From Centrapalus pauciflorus (taxonomy: Eukaryota; Streptophyta; Magnoliopsida; Asterales; Asteraceae), in contig JAANYP010001775.1 of NCBI GenBank assembly GCA_020465985.1, positions 50,201-114,200 on the forward strand: DNA of 64,000 nt. Reading direction: 5' to 3'. Both the position numbers and the translations under genes were made by a program. This document shows, piece by piece, positions 26,546 to 38,644 of this stretch. The notes under the pieces are model-generated. The model was not told where the DNA came from, made no database searches, and saw nothing but the letters and a program-made list of their open reading frames with translations. Numbering within the stretch: the first letter of the stretch is position 1; each line of letters begins with the position of its first letter.

Positions 26546-26912
26546 TACCACATTCGCTTAAACTGATGTGACTGCAGTTTTGCTTGGCATTCACGCCAAC
26601 GACGACTCCATTTGGCCTTAGTAGTTTTCTTTGCATGTAACAAAGGAGAACCGTATTTTTCTTGTGTTGATTTTTTTGATTCATCAATTTTAATGTGTAT
26701 ATTATGTGTTTTTTTTTTATATTTTGTGTTTATCAACAATGCTATTCTTATTTTTACAAATAATTAATATTTACATATTTTAGTTTCTATCTTATATATT
26801 TTATCTAAATAGTTTTTTTATTCAATAAAAATTCTTATCATTAAAATTGTTAGAAAACGTTTCTATTAGATAGATATAAGGAAGGAAATTAAATTGCAAA
26901 GACAGCGGCAAG
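26546..26912. other. Intergenic, nothing recognised
   Basis: AT-rich flank leading to the hAT insertion. No frame is supported. Confidence 0.4.
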
Positions 26913-27248
26913 CTACAGACTAGGGCTGTTCAAAAATATCTGAATCCGAGCATCCGATCCGAAAATCCGATCCGAAACTATCCGAATTTTCGGATTATCC
27001 GAAATTCGGATAATCCGAAAATTCGGATTCGGATTCGGATAGCAATTCTGCAATTTTTCGGATATTCGGACGATTTTTTTATTAAAAAAAATCTGATTTT
27101 TTATTTTTCATGGGCTTCATGCTTGGGAGTTGGGCTGATTGTTTTCTTCATTTTCTTTATGGATTAATAGAAAACGTCAAAAGGCCCATAAACATTAAAC
27201 AATTAAACATAAACACATAAACTTATCAAAAGAAAAAACCCTATCTAG

Positions 27249-27990
27249 TTGTTGCCTCCATTCCTCCATTCGATTTCTACCTGTCTGGAAAGTGGCCGAC
27301 TGGCCGTGGGAACTGAACAAGTGAACATTGCTGAACAAGTGAACTGCTGGACTACTCGAGTACTCGCCGGTCGGCTGGAACCTGTGCAGTGTGCACTGCT
27401 GGACTACTCGGCGGCCGACTGGGCGACTGGTATCCGTGCTCGACTACTCGGCGGCCGGCGGCCGGCGCTGCTATCCTCCCTCGAAGAAGGCCGGCGCTTC
27501 TATCTTCTCCGGTCGGTCTGCTACTCTGCGAGTGATTGGTATGTCGATCTCTCTCTTTATCGACTTTTACTTGTTTCTTTTAGTTAATTGCTTATAATCT
27601 TATATAGATGTTTTTTACTTGGTTTGGTCAGGCTCTCTCAGCTCTCGATCTCTCTCTCTTTCTCAGATTTGGTTAGACTCTCTGCTATCAATTTGGTCAG
27701 CATCTCTCAGCTCTCGATCTATCTGGTGATTTTTGTTTTTAGTTGTTAATTTGTGATTGATGTTTCTAACTTTCTATTTAGGTAGTTCATTCATTGTTTA
27801 GTAGTTAGTACTTAATTAATTAGTAATTACCAGTTAATAAGTACTAGTTTCAGATCTGAGATATTAATATCTTACTTGTTCATTCAATTTCAGTTAATTT
27901 CTTTCTAATTAGCAATTTCAGATTTCCAGCAATGTTTAATTGTTTATTACTTACTAATTTGAGCTTTTAAATTAAATATGTCACTTGTTT
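27249..27990 (+). other. Probable 5' leader of the hAT transposase with an intron
   Basis: A GC-richer stretch (27250-27540) is followed by a donor-like GTATGT near 27540 and, about 450 bp on, a TTTAG acceptor just before the transposase ATG. This is consistent with a 5' UTR exon and intron. The 112-codon frame in it looks like no known protein. Confidence 0.5.
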
Positions 27991-27998
27991 AGGTTAAA

Positions 27999-30345
27999 AT
28001 GTCAGAAGAGGACATCAATGCCATAGATATGAATGATGAACTTAGCAATTCGGAGTGTGAGTTTGTGTCTGAAAATGTTGTAGCACCAAACAAACCGGAG
28101 AATGACACGGAAGGAAAGAAGAAGCAAAACCAAAAGGGGAGAAAAGGAAAACCACCAAAAGCACCCACTGTAAGTGAATCTCCTTCATTTGGCATGAAAA
28201 AAAGGAGATCTGTGTGGTGGGAACATTATTCTGATCCTGGTATTCCTGATGTCGCTGAATGTATATATTGTCAAAAAAGAATTGGTTGTGCAACAAAGAG
28301 TGGTACCACTCCTTTAAGAAATCACACAAATAGTTGTAAAAAGTATCCTGCAAACATGGACAAAAAACAAAAGCTTATTGATCTTGAGTCAAGAACACAT
28401 GTTAGTGATGATGGCTCACCTGAAACTATGACAATTCCTAAATTGTGGGAGTTTAATCAAGAAGCAATTAGGAAATGTCTTGCAAAAATGATGATTCTTG
28501 ATGAGTTGCCATTTAATTTTGTGGAACGTGCTGGATTTCGTGAGTTTTGTAAGGCATTAAATCCTCATTTTCTTGTTCCTTCACGTCCTACGATAACTAG
28601 GGATTGTTATAGTCTTTTCATTGAGCAAAGGAAAATGTTGGTTGATGCCTTTAAAAGTTTGTCTTCTCGAATATGCCTCACAACAGATACATGGACTTCG
28701 GGTCAAAACTTGAGTTATATGTGTTTGACTGCTCATTTTATCGATGATAATTGGTGTTTGCATAAGAGGATTGTTAATTTCTGTCCTATTGCGGGTCATA
28801 CTGGGATTCTAATTGGTAGGGCTATTGAAAAGTGTTTAAGTGAATGGGAGTTGAAGAACATCTTGACGGTAACTGTTGATAATGCTAGCTCTAATGATGT
28901 AGCTCTTCAACATTTGCAAAAAGTATTTAATCATTGGGAGTGTGGTGTGCTAAAAGGAGCTTTTTTACACATGAGATGTGCTGCCCATATTTTAAATTTA
29001 GTTGTCAAAGATGGTTTGGCTAATGTTAATTTGTCCATAAAGAAAGTTCGTGCTTTGGTAAAATATGTGAGGTCTTCTCCTGCAAGGCTTCAAAAATTTA
29101 AGTCTTGTGTTGAAGAGGAGAAAATAGAAAGTAAGAGTCTAGTATGTATGGATGTTGATACAAGATGGAACTCAACTTTCTTGATGCTTGATAGTGCCGT
29201 TAAGTTTAGGAAAGCATTTTCTAACTTGCTTTTGAAAGATTCCAATTGTGAGAAAGAGCTTAGAAAATATGATGGTTTGATTAGCAATGCTGATTGGAAT
29301 AATGTGTCTAGCTTCTTGCCGTTCTTGAAAATTTTTTATGATGCTACATTGAGATTTTCGGGTTCTCGTTATGTGACGTCTAATGCTTACTTATATGAGA
29401 TTTTTGGCATTGGTCATATTATAAATGGCTTTACCACACATGAGGATACATCCATTAAATCCATGGCAATTCTCATGCGTGCGAAATATGACAAGTATTG
29501 GGGGAAAACTGAAAAGCTTAATCAGTTGTTGTTCATTGCCTTGATCCTTGACCCGAGACGAAAGTTGCAATATTGTCATTGGATTGTGGATGAAAACTTT
29601 GAGAGTAAAGTAGCGGGTTCGTTTCTTATGGATTTAGAATATAATATGCGTACTTTGTTTGATCATTACGAATCTTGCATGCCTAAAGCTAAAAGAAAGA
29701 AGGAAGAGGAGGTGTCGTCGCCTATGTCTTCTATTTCAAACACTAGTCCTATTTGGGGGGTGCAAACGGCAGCAATGAATGCTACATTGCTTATGACTTC
29801 GCGATTTGAAAAGGCAATGGGAAGTTTGGAGGCCACCATGAAAAAATCAGAGTTAGACAAATATTTGGGAGAAGAGCGTGAGCCTATGGACCCAAATTTT
29901 GACATATTGAATTGGTGGAAGGTTCAACAATGTAGATATCCTGTTCTTGCTAGGATGGCACGGGATATGCTTGCTATTCCGGTTTCCACAGTTGCCTCCG
30001 AGTCCGCTTTTAGCACCGGAGGACGTGTGCTTGATTCTTTCCGGACTTCTTTAACTCCAAGAATGGTGGAAGCTTTAGTTTGTACCCAAGATTGGCTACG
30101 CACTTCTCAAAAGCCAATCACAATTAATGACACTTTACTTGAATTAGAAAATATGGAGGAAGGAGGTTAGTATTAAATTTCAATATTTCGTGTTTCATAT
30201 TTCGTATTTAATTCTATAACATATGCATTTGGATTTTTGTACTATTTTTTGAATTGTAGACTTGAAGGACTTGACCGTGGAACAACCGGTCATCGTTATT
30301 GATGAAACGATTGATGAAAGAGTAGAGAGTTGTGTGGTTGATTGA
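27999..30345 (+). CDS. hAT superfamily transposase (BED finger, RICESLEEPER/Ac-like)
   Basis: The first exon encodes 722 residues. A BED zinc finger lies near 72-115 (WW, then C88, C91, H109, C113), the RNase H-like catalytic region includes LTTDTWTS (first catalytic Asp) and VDNASSND, and the C-terminal dimerisation domain (about 645-700) has ARDMLAIPVSTVASESAFST. The frame meets TAG at 30168 if unspliced (723 aa). A donor at 30166 and acceptor at 30258-30259 join it in phase to a second exon, 30260-30345, giving 750 residues ending in an acidic DLKDLTVEQPVIVIDE tail; I prefer this model. Role: cuts and reinserts hAT DNA in the nucleus. Domesticated SLEEPER genes share this architecture, but the flanking terminal repeats and target duplication show an element copy. 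Confidence 0.93.
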
Positions 30346-31029
30346 GAATGGAGATACTTGATGAAGGTAAATTATAATTATTTGAATTTGTTAGATTAGT
30401 ACTAGTTTTTATTTGGTCTTACAATAATACATATTACAATTATTATCACATGATAAATGTTAATGTTTTTTGTTTTAAGTTTTATGTAGATGCATTATGA
30501 CTTGCCACGAATGATGAAAGGAGTATTACGAATTGCCACGAATGACGGGAGGATGTATTAACGTATTGGTACTTTGGTAGTTGGAACTTGGAAGCACGTT
30601 AAAGTATTTTTAGTTTTCATAATATGTAATCGAAGTTTTTAAACATGTAATTTATTTGTTTGTGATGTTTGTATTTTTAAGGTATTTGGATAGTTGGAAC
30701 TTGGATGAATGTAATTTTTGGATTTATTTTTAAACATTTAATTTATTTGTGATGTTTTTCAATATTCAAATTTTCGGATTTTCGGATACTATCCGAATCC
30801 GTATCCGAAATTTCGGATATCCGAAATTCGGATATCCGAAATTTCGGATACGGATACGGATAGTATTTTCAACTATCCGAAAATTCGGATATCCGAAATT
30901 CGGATATCCGACTATGAACAGCCCTACTACAGACAGCCCCGCAGGAAATTCTTGTTTTTTCTGAGGGTTCACGTGTATATATATCATAGTAGGTTAATTT
31001 TAGAAATTAATATTTATATATATGTATAA

Positions 31030-31214
<185 letters not shown>

Positions 31215-31438
31215 AAGTTTGTTTAACTTTAGTTACATAATTAATAATTATATAAATAATAAAGTTGCGTAATTTTAGGTAGTTAGTTATTAAATTAATC
31301 CATATCAGATTTATATATATTAGATTTGTTTTAAATTTTAAAAATAAAATCAGTAGATGACGTGGCTAAAGGAAAGAGCGACATGTAACAAATTAAATGA
31401 AAGCATGTCATGTGTCATTTAATTAGTCTTTTTAGTAG

Positions 31439-31445
31439 TATAAAT
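31439..31445 (+). promoter_or_regulatory. TATA box of the DMR6-like gene
   Basis: TATAAAT lies 54 bases before the ATG at 31493, predicting a very short leader of roughly 20-25 bases. Confidence 0.6.
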
Positions 31446-31492
31446 AGACATGTAAGCGTCCATTCTCATTTAAACCTCAGATCGTTGCAACA

Positions 31493-32557
31493 ATGGCTGC
31501 CATCTCTAAACGATTACTGGTTAGCGATCTCGTTTCATGTGATAATATCAATCAACTTCCTTCCCATTACATCCGCCCCCTCTCCCAACGCCCCAATCTC
31601 CAAAACGTCTCCCATGACTCCGATTCCATTCCCCTCATCGATCTCCACCACCTCTACGGCCCCAACCGCTCTTATGTCGTCCACCAAATCGGTCGAGCTT
31701 GCCAAGAATATGGTTTCTTTCAGGTCAAGAACCACGACGTACCAGAATCCACCATAGCCAACATGATGCAGGTCGCTAGAGAATTCTTCAGCTTGCCTGA
31801 AGAAGAAAGGCTCAAGACTTACTCCGACGACCCAACCAAGACGACCAGACTATCCACCAGCTTTAACATACGTACTGAAAAGGTTGCTAACTGGCGAGAT
31901 TTCTTGAGACTTCATTGTTACCCGCTCCAGGATTACATCCATGAATGGCCCACCAACCCACCCTCCTTCCGGGATCATGTGGCGGAGTATTGCCGGAGTA
32001 CAAGAGGTCTAGCTCTCCGACTGGTCGAGGCTATTTCAGAAAGCTTGAATCTTGACAGGGAATACATCAGCAGACAATTGGGAAAGCACGGCCAACACAT
32101 GGCCTTGAATTACTATCCACCATGTCCACAACCAGATTTGACTTACGGACTCCCTGGACACACCGATCTTAATCTCATCACCATCCTTCTTCAAGATGAA
32201 GTCCCGGGTCTCCAGGTGTTACGAAACGGTCGGTGGGTTGCGGTCGACCCGGTTCCAGACACATTTATCATCAACATTGGTGATCAAATTCAGGTGCTGA
32301 GTAATGATAAATACAAAAGCGTTTTGCATCGAGCTGTGGTGAACTGCAACAAAGAACGAATATCCATACCGACGTTTTACTGTCCATCGGCGGATGCAGT
32401 GATCGGTCCTGCTCCGGAACTGGTGAAGGATGGTGAAGATGCCGTGTACAGACAGTTCACATACGGTGAGTACTATGACAAGTTCTGGAACAGAGGGCTT
32501 GCAACTGAGAGCTGCTTGGATATGTTCATGGCCTCTTCCTCTCCATCATCTGCCTAA
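31493..32557 (+). CDS. 2-oxoglutarate/Fe(II)-dependent dioxygenase, DMR6-like
   Basis: 354 residues in one exon. The N-terminal DIOX_N region (about 45-150, IPLIDLHHLYG and CQEYGFFQVKNH) precedes the 2OG-Fe(II) oxygenase core (about 200-300). Iron ligands are H223 and D225 (HTDLN) and H279; R289 and S291 (RIS) bind 2-oxoglutarate. The YPPCPQPDLTYGLPGHTD block matches flavonoid/DMR6-type enzymes. The closest family recognised is DMR6 and DMR6-like oxygenases, known to hydroxylate salicylic acid and suppress defence; flavone-synthase-type activity is an alternative. DMR6 genes usually have introns, so a single exon is unusual and could mean a retrocopy or intron loss. HTDLN in place of the common HTDPN/HTDSG is another variation. 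No transit peptide is evident; cytosolic by inference. Confidence 0.93.
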   Translation: MAAISKRLLVSDLVSCDNINQLPSHYIRPLSQRPNLQNVSHDSDSIPLIDLHHLYGPNRSYVVHQIGRACQEYGFFQVKNHDVPESTIANMMQVAREFFSLPEEERLKTYSDDPTKTTRLSTSFNIRTEKVANWRDFLRLHCYPLQDYIHEWPTNPPSFRDHVAEYCRSTRGLALRLVEAISESLNLDREYISRQLGKHGQHMALNYYPPCPQPDLTYGLPGHTDLNLITILLQDEVPGLQVLRNGRWVAVDPVPDTFIINIGDQIQVLSNDKYKSVLHRAVVNCNKERISIPTFYCPSADAVIGPAPELVKDGEDAVYRQFTYGEYYDKFWNRGLATESCLDMFMASSSPSSA

Positions 32558-32703
32558 TATATTGTTTAATTAATTATCTGCTTTCTTTCAATGATAATCA
32601 TCTACCCCTTATATATATAATAAATTTGTTATTTATTTAACTTTCCTACCAAACTCACATGGTTTAACAGTTGAGTCTTGAATTCTTAAAACGAGTTTCT
32701 GAG

Positions 32704-33450
32704 CAGGGATGTAAATGTAAATAATCCGAGCTATTCGTGAATTACTCGAGCTCGACTCGCTAAAAGCTCGAGTTAAACGAGCGCCAATCGAGCTCAAGCC
32801 TAAATATTAGCTCATTTAATAAACGAGTTCGAGTCCGAGCTTCACATATCGAGTTCGCGAGTCTAACGACCTTAAATGAGCTCATATATGAATATAAATT
32901 TTAATTAATAAATATATTATATATAGATAAATAAATATAAAATATACTAATATTGTACCCGCGCAAAGCGGCGAGAAAACAATTTGGATTATGTGACACA
33001 TCTTTTATAGAAAGAGGAAAAAAGAAAAATGTATACATCAACAACATTTATCATGAAATAGACATAAATATAATCTGATGGTTTCTATATCGTGAGAACG
33101 TGATAACCACTTTAAAATTTATGCATCTAATGTATTAAATTGTGCATTTGATACTATAACTAATACATTTGATAAACTTATACATTTCATGTAAACATTT
33201 ACACATCTAATTATATACTGTCCATTTTATGCACGAATTGTGCACTTTATAAAATTTGTGCATTTAACGTTCAAATTTATGCATTTTAGTGTGTAATTTA
33301 AAAAATTAAGTTTTAAAGGTAATTATAATGTTTAATAATTATCATATTATTGATATTAAATACCAATAATAATTTAAGTTACAAATTTAATTTTTAAATT
33401 AATGCATTTTATGTACAAATTTGTGCATTTTGAAGTCGTTCTCATGAAAT
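32704..33450. repeat. Decayed repeats: AGCTCGA-rich fragment and degenerate TGCATTT array
   Basis: Positions 32735-32880 are rich in GAGCTCGA, CGAGTT and related words, as in subterminal repeats of some plant hAT elements. Positions 33110-33435 carry irregular repeats of TTTATGCATTT and TTGTGCATTT. No ends can be defined. Confidence 0.5.
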
Positions 33451-33453
33451 TGA

Positions 33454-35705
33454 GGGGGTGTTTGGTAGAGAGAAATGAGAGCAGAGAAATGGAATTGGAA
33501 ACAATTCCCTTGTTTGTTTAGACTTGAGAAATGAAAAACGAGATTTAAATTAATTCCTTTTCTCTATTTTCGTTTCTCTCTCAGATGCAGAGAAAGGGAA
33601 TTAAAATTTTAACTCTCCAGGGAAACAACAAAAAAAAGCGGAGACTTGTAGCTTTCTCCCCCCACCCCCCAAACCCTCTGGAAGTGTTCATTTCTTCCTC
33701 CTCCTATCGAAAAAAACCCTAGGGCGATTTTCACTTCTCCATCATCGTAATTCCAGCAGCCATTCTCTTCTCCGTCATCACCGTTTCAGCAACCATTTTC
33801 TTCTATCTTCATCCTAGCGGTGGCGACAGAACCCTAGCGGCACATCTTTCTCTCTTTCCTCCCTCCAGCAGCGGTAACGGCGGCGGTGACGAAATCCTAG
33901 CGGCGCTCCTCTCTCTTTCCTCCCTCCAGCAGTGGCGCCTCTCTCTTTCTTTCCGCACCGGCGGCGACACGCACACACACACACACCCAAAGGTATCTAT
34001 TGCTTTCTTGCTCTCTGTGTGTCAGCATAGGATTTTATTGCAGATGCTCTATCATGCTTTCAATCCGGTGTAGTTTTTAGTTAGTGAAAGTATAAAAGTA
34101 TGAAAAGGTTCTTTGTAGAACATATTCCAGTAGCAAGTATAGATTTCAAAGAAAAAACACACAAGGAAAGTTCAATCTAAAATTAAACAGCAATCAACAT
34201 TGTTTATAAGGTTACCTAAACTAACTGAGAATGGAAGTTAGGATGAAGCCTAAGAGCTAAAACTATTGGTTTACACAGAATGTCCATGTTGTTAAAAGGG
34301 GTTAAAAATTTGCTCTGTTTTCAACATGCTTCTTGTAGTAGTAACTCATATTACAAGTTATGTTCCTATTAAATTCCATAAGAAATGCCCAGATTCTCAG
34401 TGGAGAATGGAGATGATGATTTCCACTTTTCCTTTTATTTATTTGATATATTTCTTTAATAAACAGACACACCATACCCAAGAACACCAATTATAAGAGG
34501 TTAAACAATCCACATATAACATGTAATGATTCATTAAATTTATTTGATACAAACAGGTTGCAAAGTTGTCTGGATGCTATGTTGTTGTGTTGCTACTACC
34601 AATGAACTTTTCCATGAAAATGTCATAAGCCTATTCATTAAAAATGTTTTTTTTCTCAAAAACCTTTTTTGTTTTTGTATTTCATCTAGGTTGAGCTGCT
34701 GATGTGAATTCAAGATGTAAATCATGCAGCACAGAAGATTGTGTCAACAGTCAAAATAGAAGTGGATGAGATGTTTATGGTGTGTGTTGATAATTAATGT
34801 GTAGAAGCAAGGTATGTTTGGACAGATTGGGCAGGAGATAGATTCAGGTTATTAAACTTTAATCACCTGCTTAAATTAAAAAAAATTGTTTGAAATTGTT
34901 GGTAATCCACACATTAACAGGTCTCAATGTGTAGATCATACCTTATGCTAATGCTATTGATGTGAATGCTAGTTGAATGAATAGTCTAGAATTCTAATTG
35001 ATTTTGTTTTGTGTATATGTGTTGATATATGTATACATATTACTGGTCTAAAAGTTCTATCTTCTTCAATTTATGTGATGTTTGTTAGGTACGATCTATG
35101 TAAATCATATGGAAAAAGATTTTGTTCTTGGCTATAATTGTGTAGAATTCTAATCAGTGTTTTGATACTTATAACTTCTGTAGCTCTTTTTCAATTTAGA
35201 AGTTTTTGCTATTGTTGATGATATACATATAGATCCAAAAGCTCGATTGGTAAGAGCGCCCGTCTGGGAGGATGGTGGTTCGATTCCATCTGGATCTTAG
35301 GTTTGGTTCGATTACTATTTATGTTTCATTGTTTCACAATTTGAATGACTTTGTTTTGGTTGAATCAAATTGTAGTAGTTTATTTAATATTTTTTGGGTT
35401 AAATTATGTTGGTAATTTTTTTTATCAATGAAATGTTTAATTATTAGTATTTTCTTGGGTTTAAATAATGAATTGTTATGAAAAAAATTCTAACTAAGAA
35501 CAATAAAATTTATTATTGAACTCTTTGCTGAATTCTCTGTTGTACCAAACAAGAGAAATGATTCTCTGTTACAATTCTCAATTGAATTCTCTGTTCTACC
35601 AAACATGTGAATCAATTCTCTTTCTCCAGACCAATTCCCTTTCTCAGCAATTCCATTCTCTTTTGTCATTTCTCTGCATTTCCATTCTCTGTACCAAACG
35701 CACCC
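33454..35705. mobile_element. Harbinger-like element carrying gene-like sequence
   Basis: Ends GGGGGTGTTTGGTA and (reverse complement) GGGTGCGTTTGGTA are followed on both sides by similar AGAGAAATG/AATGG(A)ATTG blocks. A 3-bp TGA (33451-33453 and 35706-35708) fits a TNA target. About 2.25 kb. No transposase is seen. The interior (about 33640-34000) is GC-rich and CT-rich, like a captured 5' UTR and first exon, with CA repeats, and a tRNA-like sequence lies at 35231. Confidence 0.7.
35231..35297 (+). other. tRNA-like sequence (tRNA pseudogene or SINE head, Pro-like)
   Basis: A perfect 7-bp acceptor stem (AGATCCA with TGGATCT), D-stem GCTC/GAGC, T-arm GGTGG-TTCGATT-CCATC and a perfect B box GGTTCGATTCC are visible. 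The anticodon loop CTGGGAG would read GGG (Pro). It is only 67 nt, the variable loop is missing and two anticodon-stem pairs fail, so it is not likely a working tRNA. Confidence 0.65.
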
Positions 35706-35708
35706 TGA

Positions 35709-36616
35709 AGGTTCTTGCCGGAAGTCCGGAACCTAATCTTATTTTTGTGTGTGTGTGTAAGAGGCAGAAATAAATTTATTCTTAAAACATTGTTAAAAGA
35801 TGTTATCATGATAATTAAGTTAATATTAATATATATCGCATAATTGAACTAAATTTCTTAAATTAATATTTATCATTTTATAACCAACTAAAATAAATTG
35901 ATATGTAACTATAGAAAGGTAACACATGTTCTAGTGCTAACAAAGTAAATCGTGTGATTCATGATCGCAATGGAGGAGGTTAAATGACTAAAGAGTAATA
36001 AGAATTGCGTAATTTTATATGTATACTTCCTCAATTGCTAATCATACGCCCTCCTTTTTAATGTGAGAGGAGATTATTTTTTAGGGGGATGTCTAAATGG
36101 ACCCCCAACAAAAAATTATGTGAGTAGAGAGATGTGTGATTAGTAAAAATTAAGGAAAGAGAGTGTAGATATAGCAATGCACATATGAATTTCAGTATAT
36201 AATTCTAGTACTACCAAAAGTAAATGTGTGTTGTATGATCCTTTTATAAATTCGGCATATAATTTGAAGTAAATAATATAAGGGGTAACCTACTTTTTCA
36301 GGTCGTTATCGATCGGTCCTTCGGTAAATGAGAAAGAGGTAAATCAATAATATAATCAAGAGATATGTGCATGGTGTGAATAATGAACCTCATAGGTTTC
36401 ATGTGATCAACCAATATGAAACGTCGAATCCAGCCATCGAATGGACCATTGCATAAATTTTCATCGCGTTTACGGTTTGAAAATTTTAATGATTATTCTT
36501 GTAAGGTCGGGCCAACACATGAATATTTATAATTTAAAATTAGATATATAATCTTAATATAAGAAATAGACTAACAGATAATGAATAAAAATACAATTTA
36601 AAAATATAAGTTATTA
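35709..36616. other. Intergenic AT-rich region
   Basis: No gene or bounded element is seen. Confidence 0.5.
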
Positions 36617-37085
36617 AGGTGTTATTTGTTTTCTAAGATGTTAAATGTTTGAATTCTGAAATCATATTTGTAATCTAAGAGGCTGCCTTAAATTCTGAAG
36701 TATGAAATCCGAATCACGTCCAGTGGTCCAGATCACAAAAATCTTAAAATATAATATTATTAATTAAATTATTTATATATTATATTTATTTATTTTTTAT
36801 AAATAACATATTAGAATAATTTAATATTTTAATTTATTAAATTTGATAAATAACTATACTTAATCAAAATGAATTTAATATTCTAATTAAATAAATATTG
36901 ATTTAATTTAGAAAAAAATTCAGATTTTATATTGGAGTTCACATCTTATTTTTCAGATCTAATTTTAGAGGTTTTAAGACCTTAAGTATAAAATGTACCA
37001 AACAGTCTGTAATCATTCAAGATCTTAAATTCACTTAAGTCTGAAATGTAACAAACAATGTTAAATCACTTAAGATCTGAATTTT
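36617..37085. repeat. hAT-like MITE relic of the TTTTTTAAGAGGT family
   Basis: Begins near GGTGTTATTTGTTTTCTAAG and ends among TTAAGATCTGAATTTTAAG words. A sibling lies at 38948-39475 and a fragment at 22270-22450, all with repeated TCTGAA and CTTAAGA words. Boundaries are approximate. Confidence 0.5.
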
Positions 37086-37120
37086 AAGTTTGAGACAAAT
37101 TAAGATATAAAATTATCAAC

Positions 37121-37142
37121 AAAAAAAAAAAAAAAAAAAAAA
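37121..37142. repeat. Poly(A) run
   Basis: About 22 consecutive A. It could be a retroposon tail, but no body is recognised upstream. Confidence 0.8.
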
Positions 37143-38644
37143 CCAGACGTAAGTTAACAAGTTACCTCTCACAGTTGCACTCTTCGACTTTTCATCTTTT
37201 GAAATTAATCAATAACGGCTGTAGGTGTCATCATGGAAAATACTTCATGTTCAAACACACAACTCCCAATAAAGATCATTCAAATCAATATTAGTTGGGC
37301 TTGAAGGAATGAAAATGGTAAATGGCTGTGGTTGAGCTTGTGTGTGTGGATGTGTAATGTTATCTGATTTGTTAGTTTCGTTTCTACTAACTTTTGAAGA
37401 TGGATCATTGTTATTCGTTACTACCACTTTTCGATAATTTTCTTTTGAAAAATTTATCCATTAATCCTACAATTAACAAATTAACAATTAAAGAAACTAC
37501 AAGCACATTCACAATTAAACTTAAACCCTAGATTACATGAACTTTTAATAACTCAATGAATAATTAGATATCATATGATTACATTTACATAATTATGTAA
37601 AGACAAATAGCAATTCACTTTGAACTTTCAATTAGACATCACATAATTGGTTGTTTGGTTAATTACACAAACTTTAAACTTCAATCAAAATAACTAAAAA
37701 CATAAACTTTCAAGTTTGATTGATTAAAGTTTATAGATTATTTCTTCAACACAAATCACAATTAAATACTAAATTAAAGTAATGTGGTCAAAACAATGGA
37801 AGAATACTTATAGATAATAGATTGAAAAAAGATTACCAAGTTTGTTTTTGCTTTTGCCTCTTGCACTCGATTTGGAATTTTTTTACAAAACTTTGTCAAG
37901 GGCTAAGGGAGTAACGGATTGTATTGGGCTTAAAAATTTAAATTCGTACTGGGTTTGAAGTTGGGTTAAAAATAGATATTGAGTTTAAACATTAGTATCG
38001 GGTTTATTGAGTTTTAATTTTTAAAAAATTTGTGGATCTTGTTAATTCATTGTATTAATCACTTATTTACTTATTTAGGTAATCAACTTTTTTTTGAGTT
38101 ATCAATTTTTTTTAATTAAGTTGCACATTATATATTTCCTTTTTAAGACTATAAGTTGGATACATAAAAATTCATTGGTTGCACGTATAATTTTTTTTAT
38201 TTATTTTATTTTCGTTACAAAACAAGGTTATCCCCAAACCCAACACCAACACCTCGGTCAGCCCCCTGCCAATATGCTATCATCATCAATTCAAGAACTA
38301 TTTTTAAGTTTTAAGTAAACAAACTCTTCTAAAATAATGAGCCTAGTTTAAAAGGAGAAACAAGGTTTTTGATTTTAAAAATATAATAATTTCTTTCATG
38401 GATAGCTTTTAAATGTGCTTATTTTTTTTTAACCATATTATTTTTTAATTTATTTAAAAAGTTATAGACTACCGCTCATAATTTTTATAAATATCATATC
38501 TTTTTATGTCATTTAAAATTATAAACGACAACCACTTTTTCTACAAATGTATTCATAAATTAAACAATAATTGCTTTAGCTTTAAAACCTGTAGCTTTAA
38601 ACTACAATTAGCTTTACCAAACATATTCAAAAATGTCAAACACC
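37143..38644. other. Intergenic, nothing recognised
   Basis: AT-rich, with only short frames. Near 38225-38280 is a C-rich patch without a supported frame. Confidence 0.4.

Larger units (their letters stand above)
26921..30926 (+). mobile_element. Probably autonomous hAT transposon (4.0 kb)
   Basis: Ends TAGGGCTGTTCA on both sides (right end as reverse complement). The 8-bp target duplication CTACAGAC (26913-26920 and 30927-30934) is perfect. Both subterminal regions (26940-27065 and 30765-30912) are packed with CCGAAATTCGGATA-type repeats in both orientations, the usual kind of hAT transposase-binding region. One uninterrupted transposase gene is inside. A perfect duplication and intact gene suggest a young, possibly active copy. 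Confidence 0.95.

Noticed and set aside
27249..27587. 112-codon frame upstream of the hAT transposase as a separate gene
   Set aside because: It lies within the hAT element, in a region with a donor site and no recognisable domain; it is better read as a 5' leader.
29090..29905. Minus-strand frames opposite the hAT transposase
   Set aside because: Shadows of the coding strand without domains.
35231..35297. Functional tRNA-Pro(GGG)
   Set aside because: No variable loop, weak anticodon stem and a location inside a transposon; kept only as tRNA-like.
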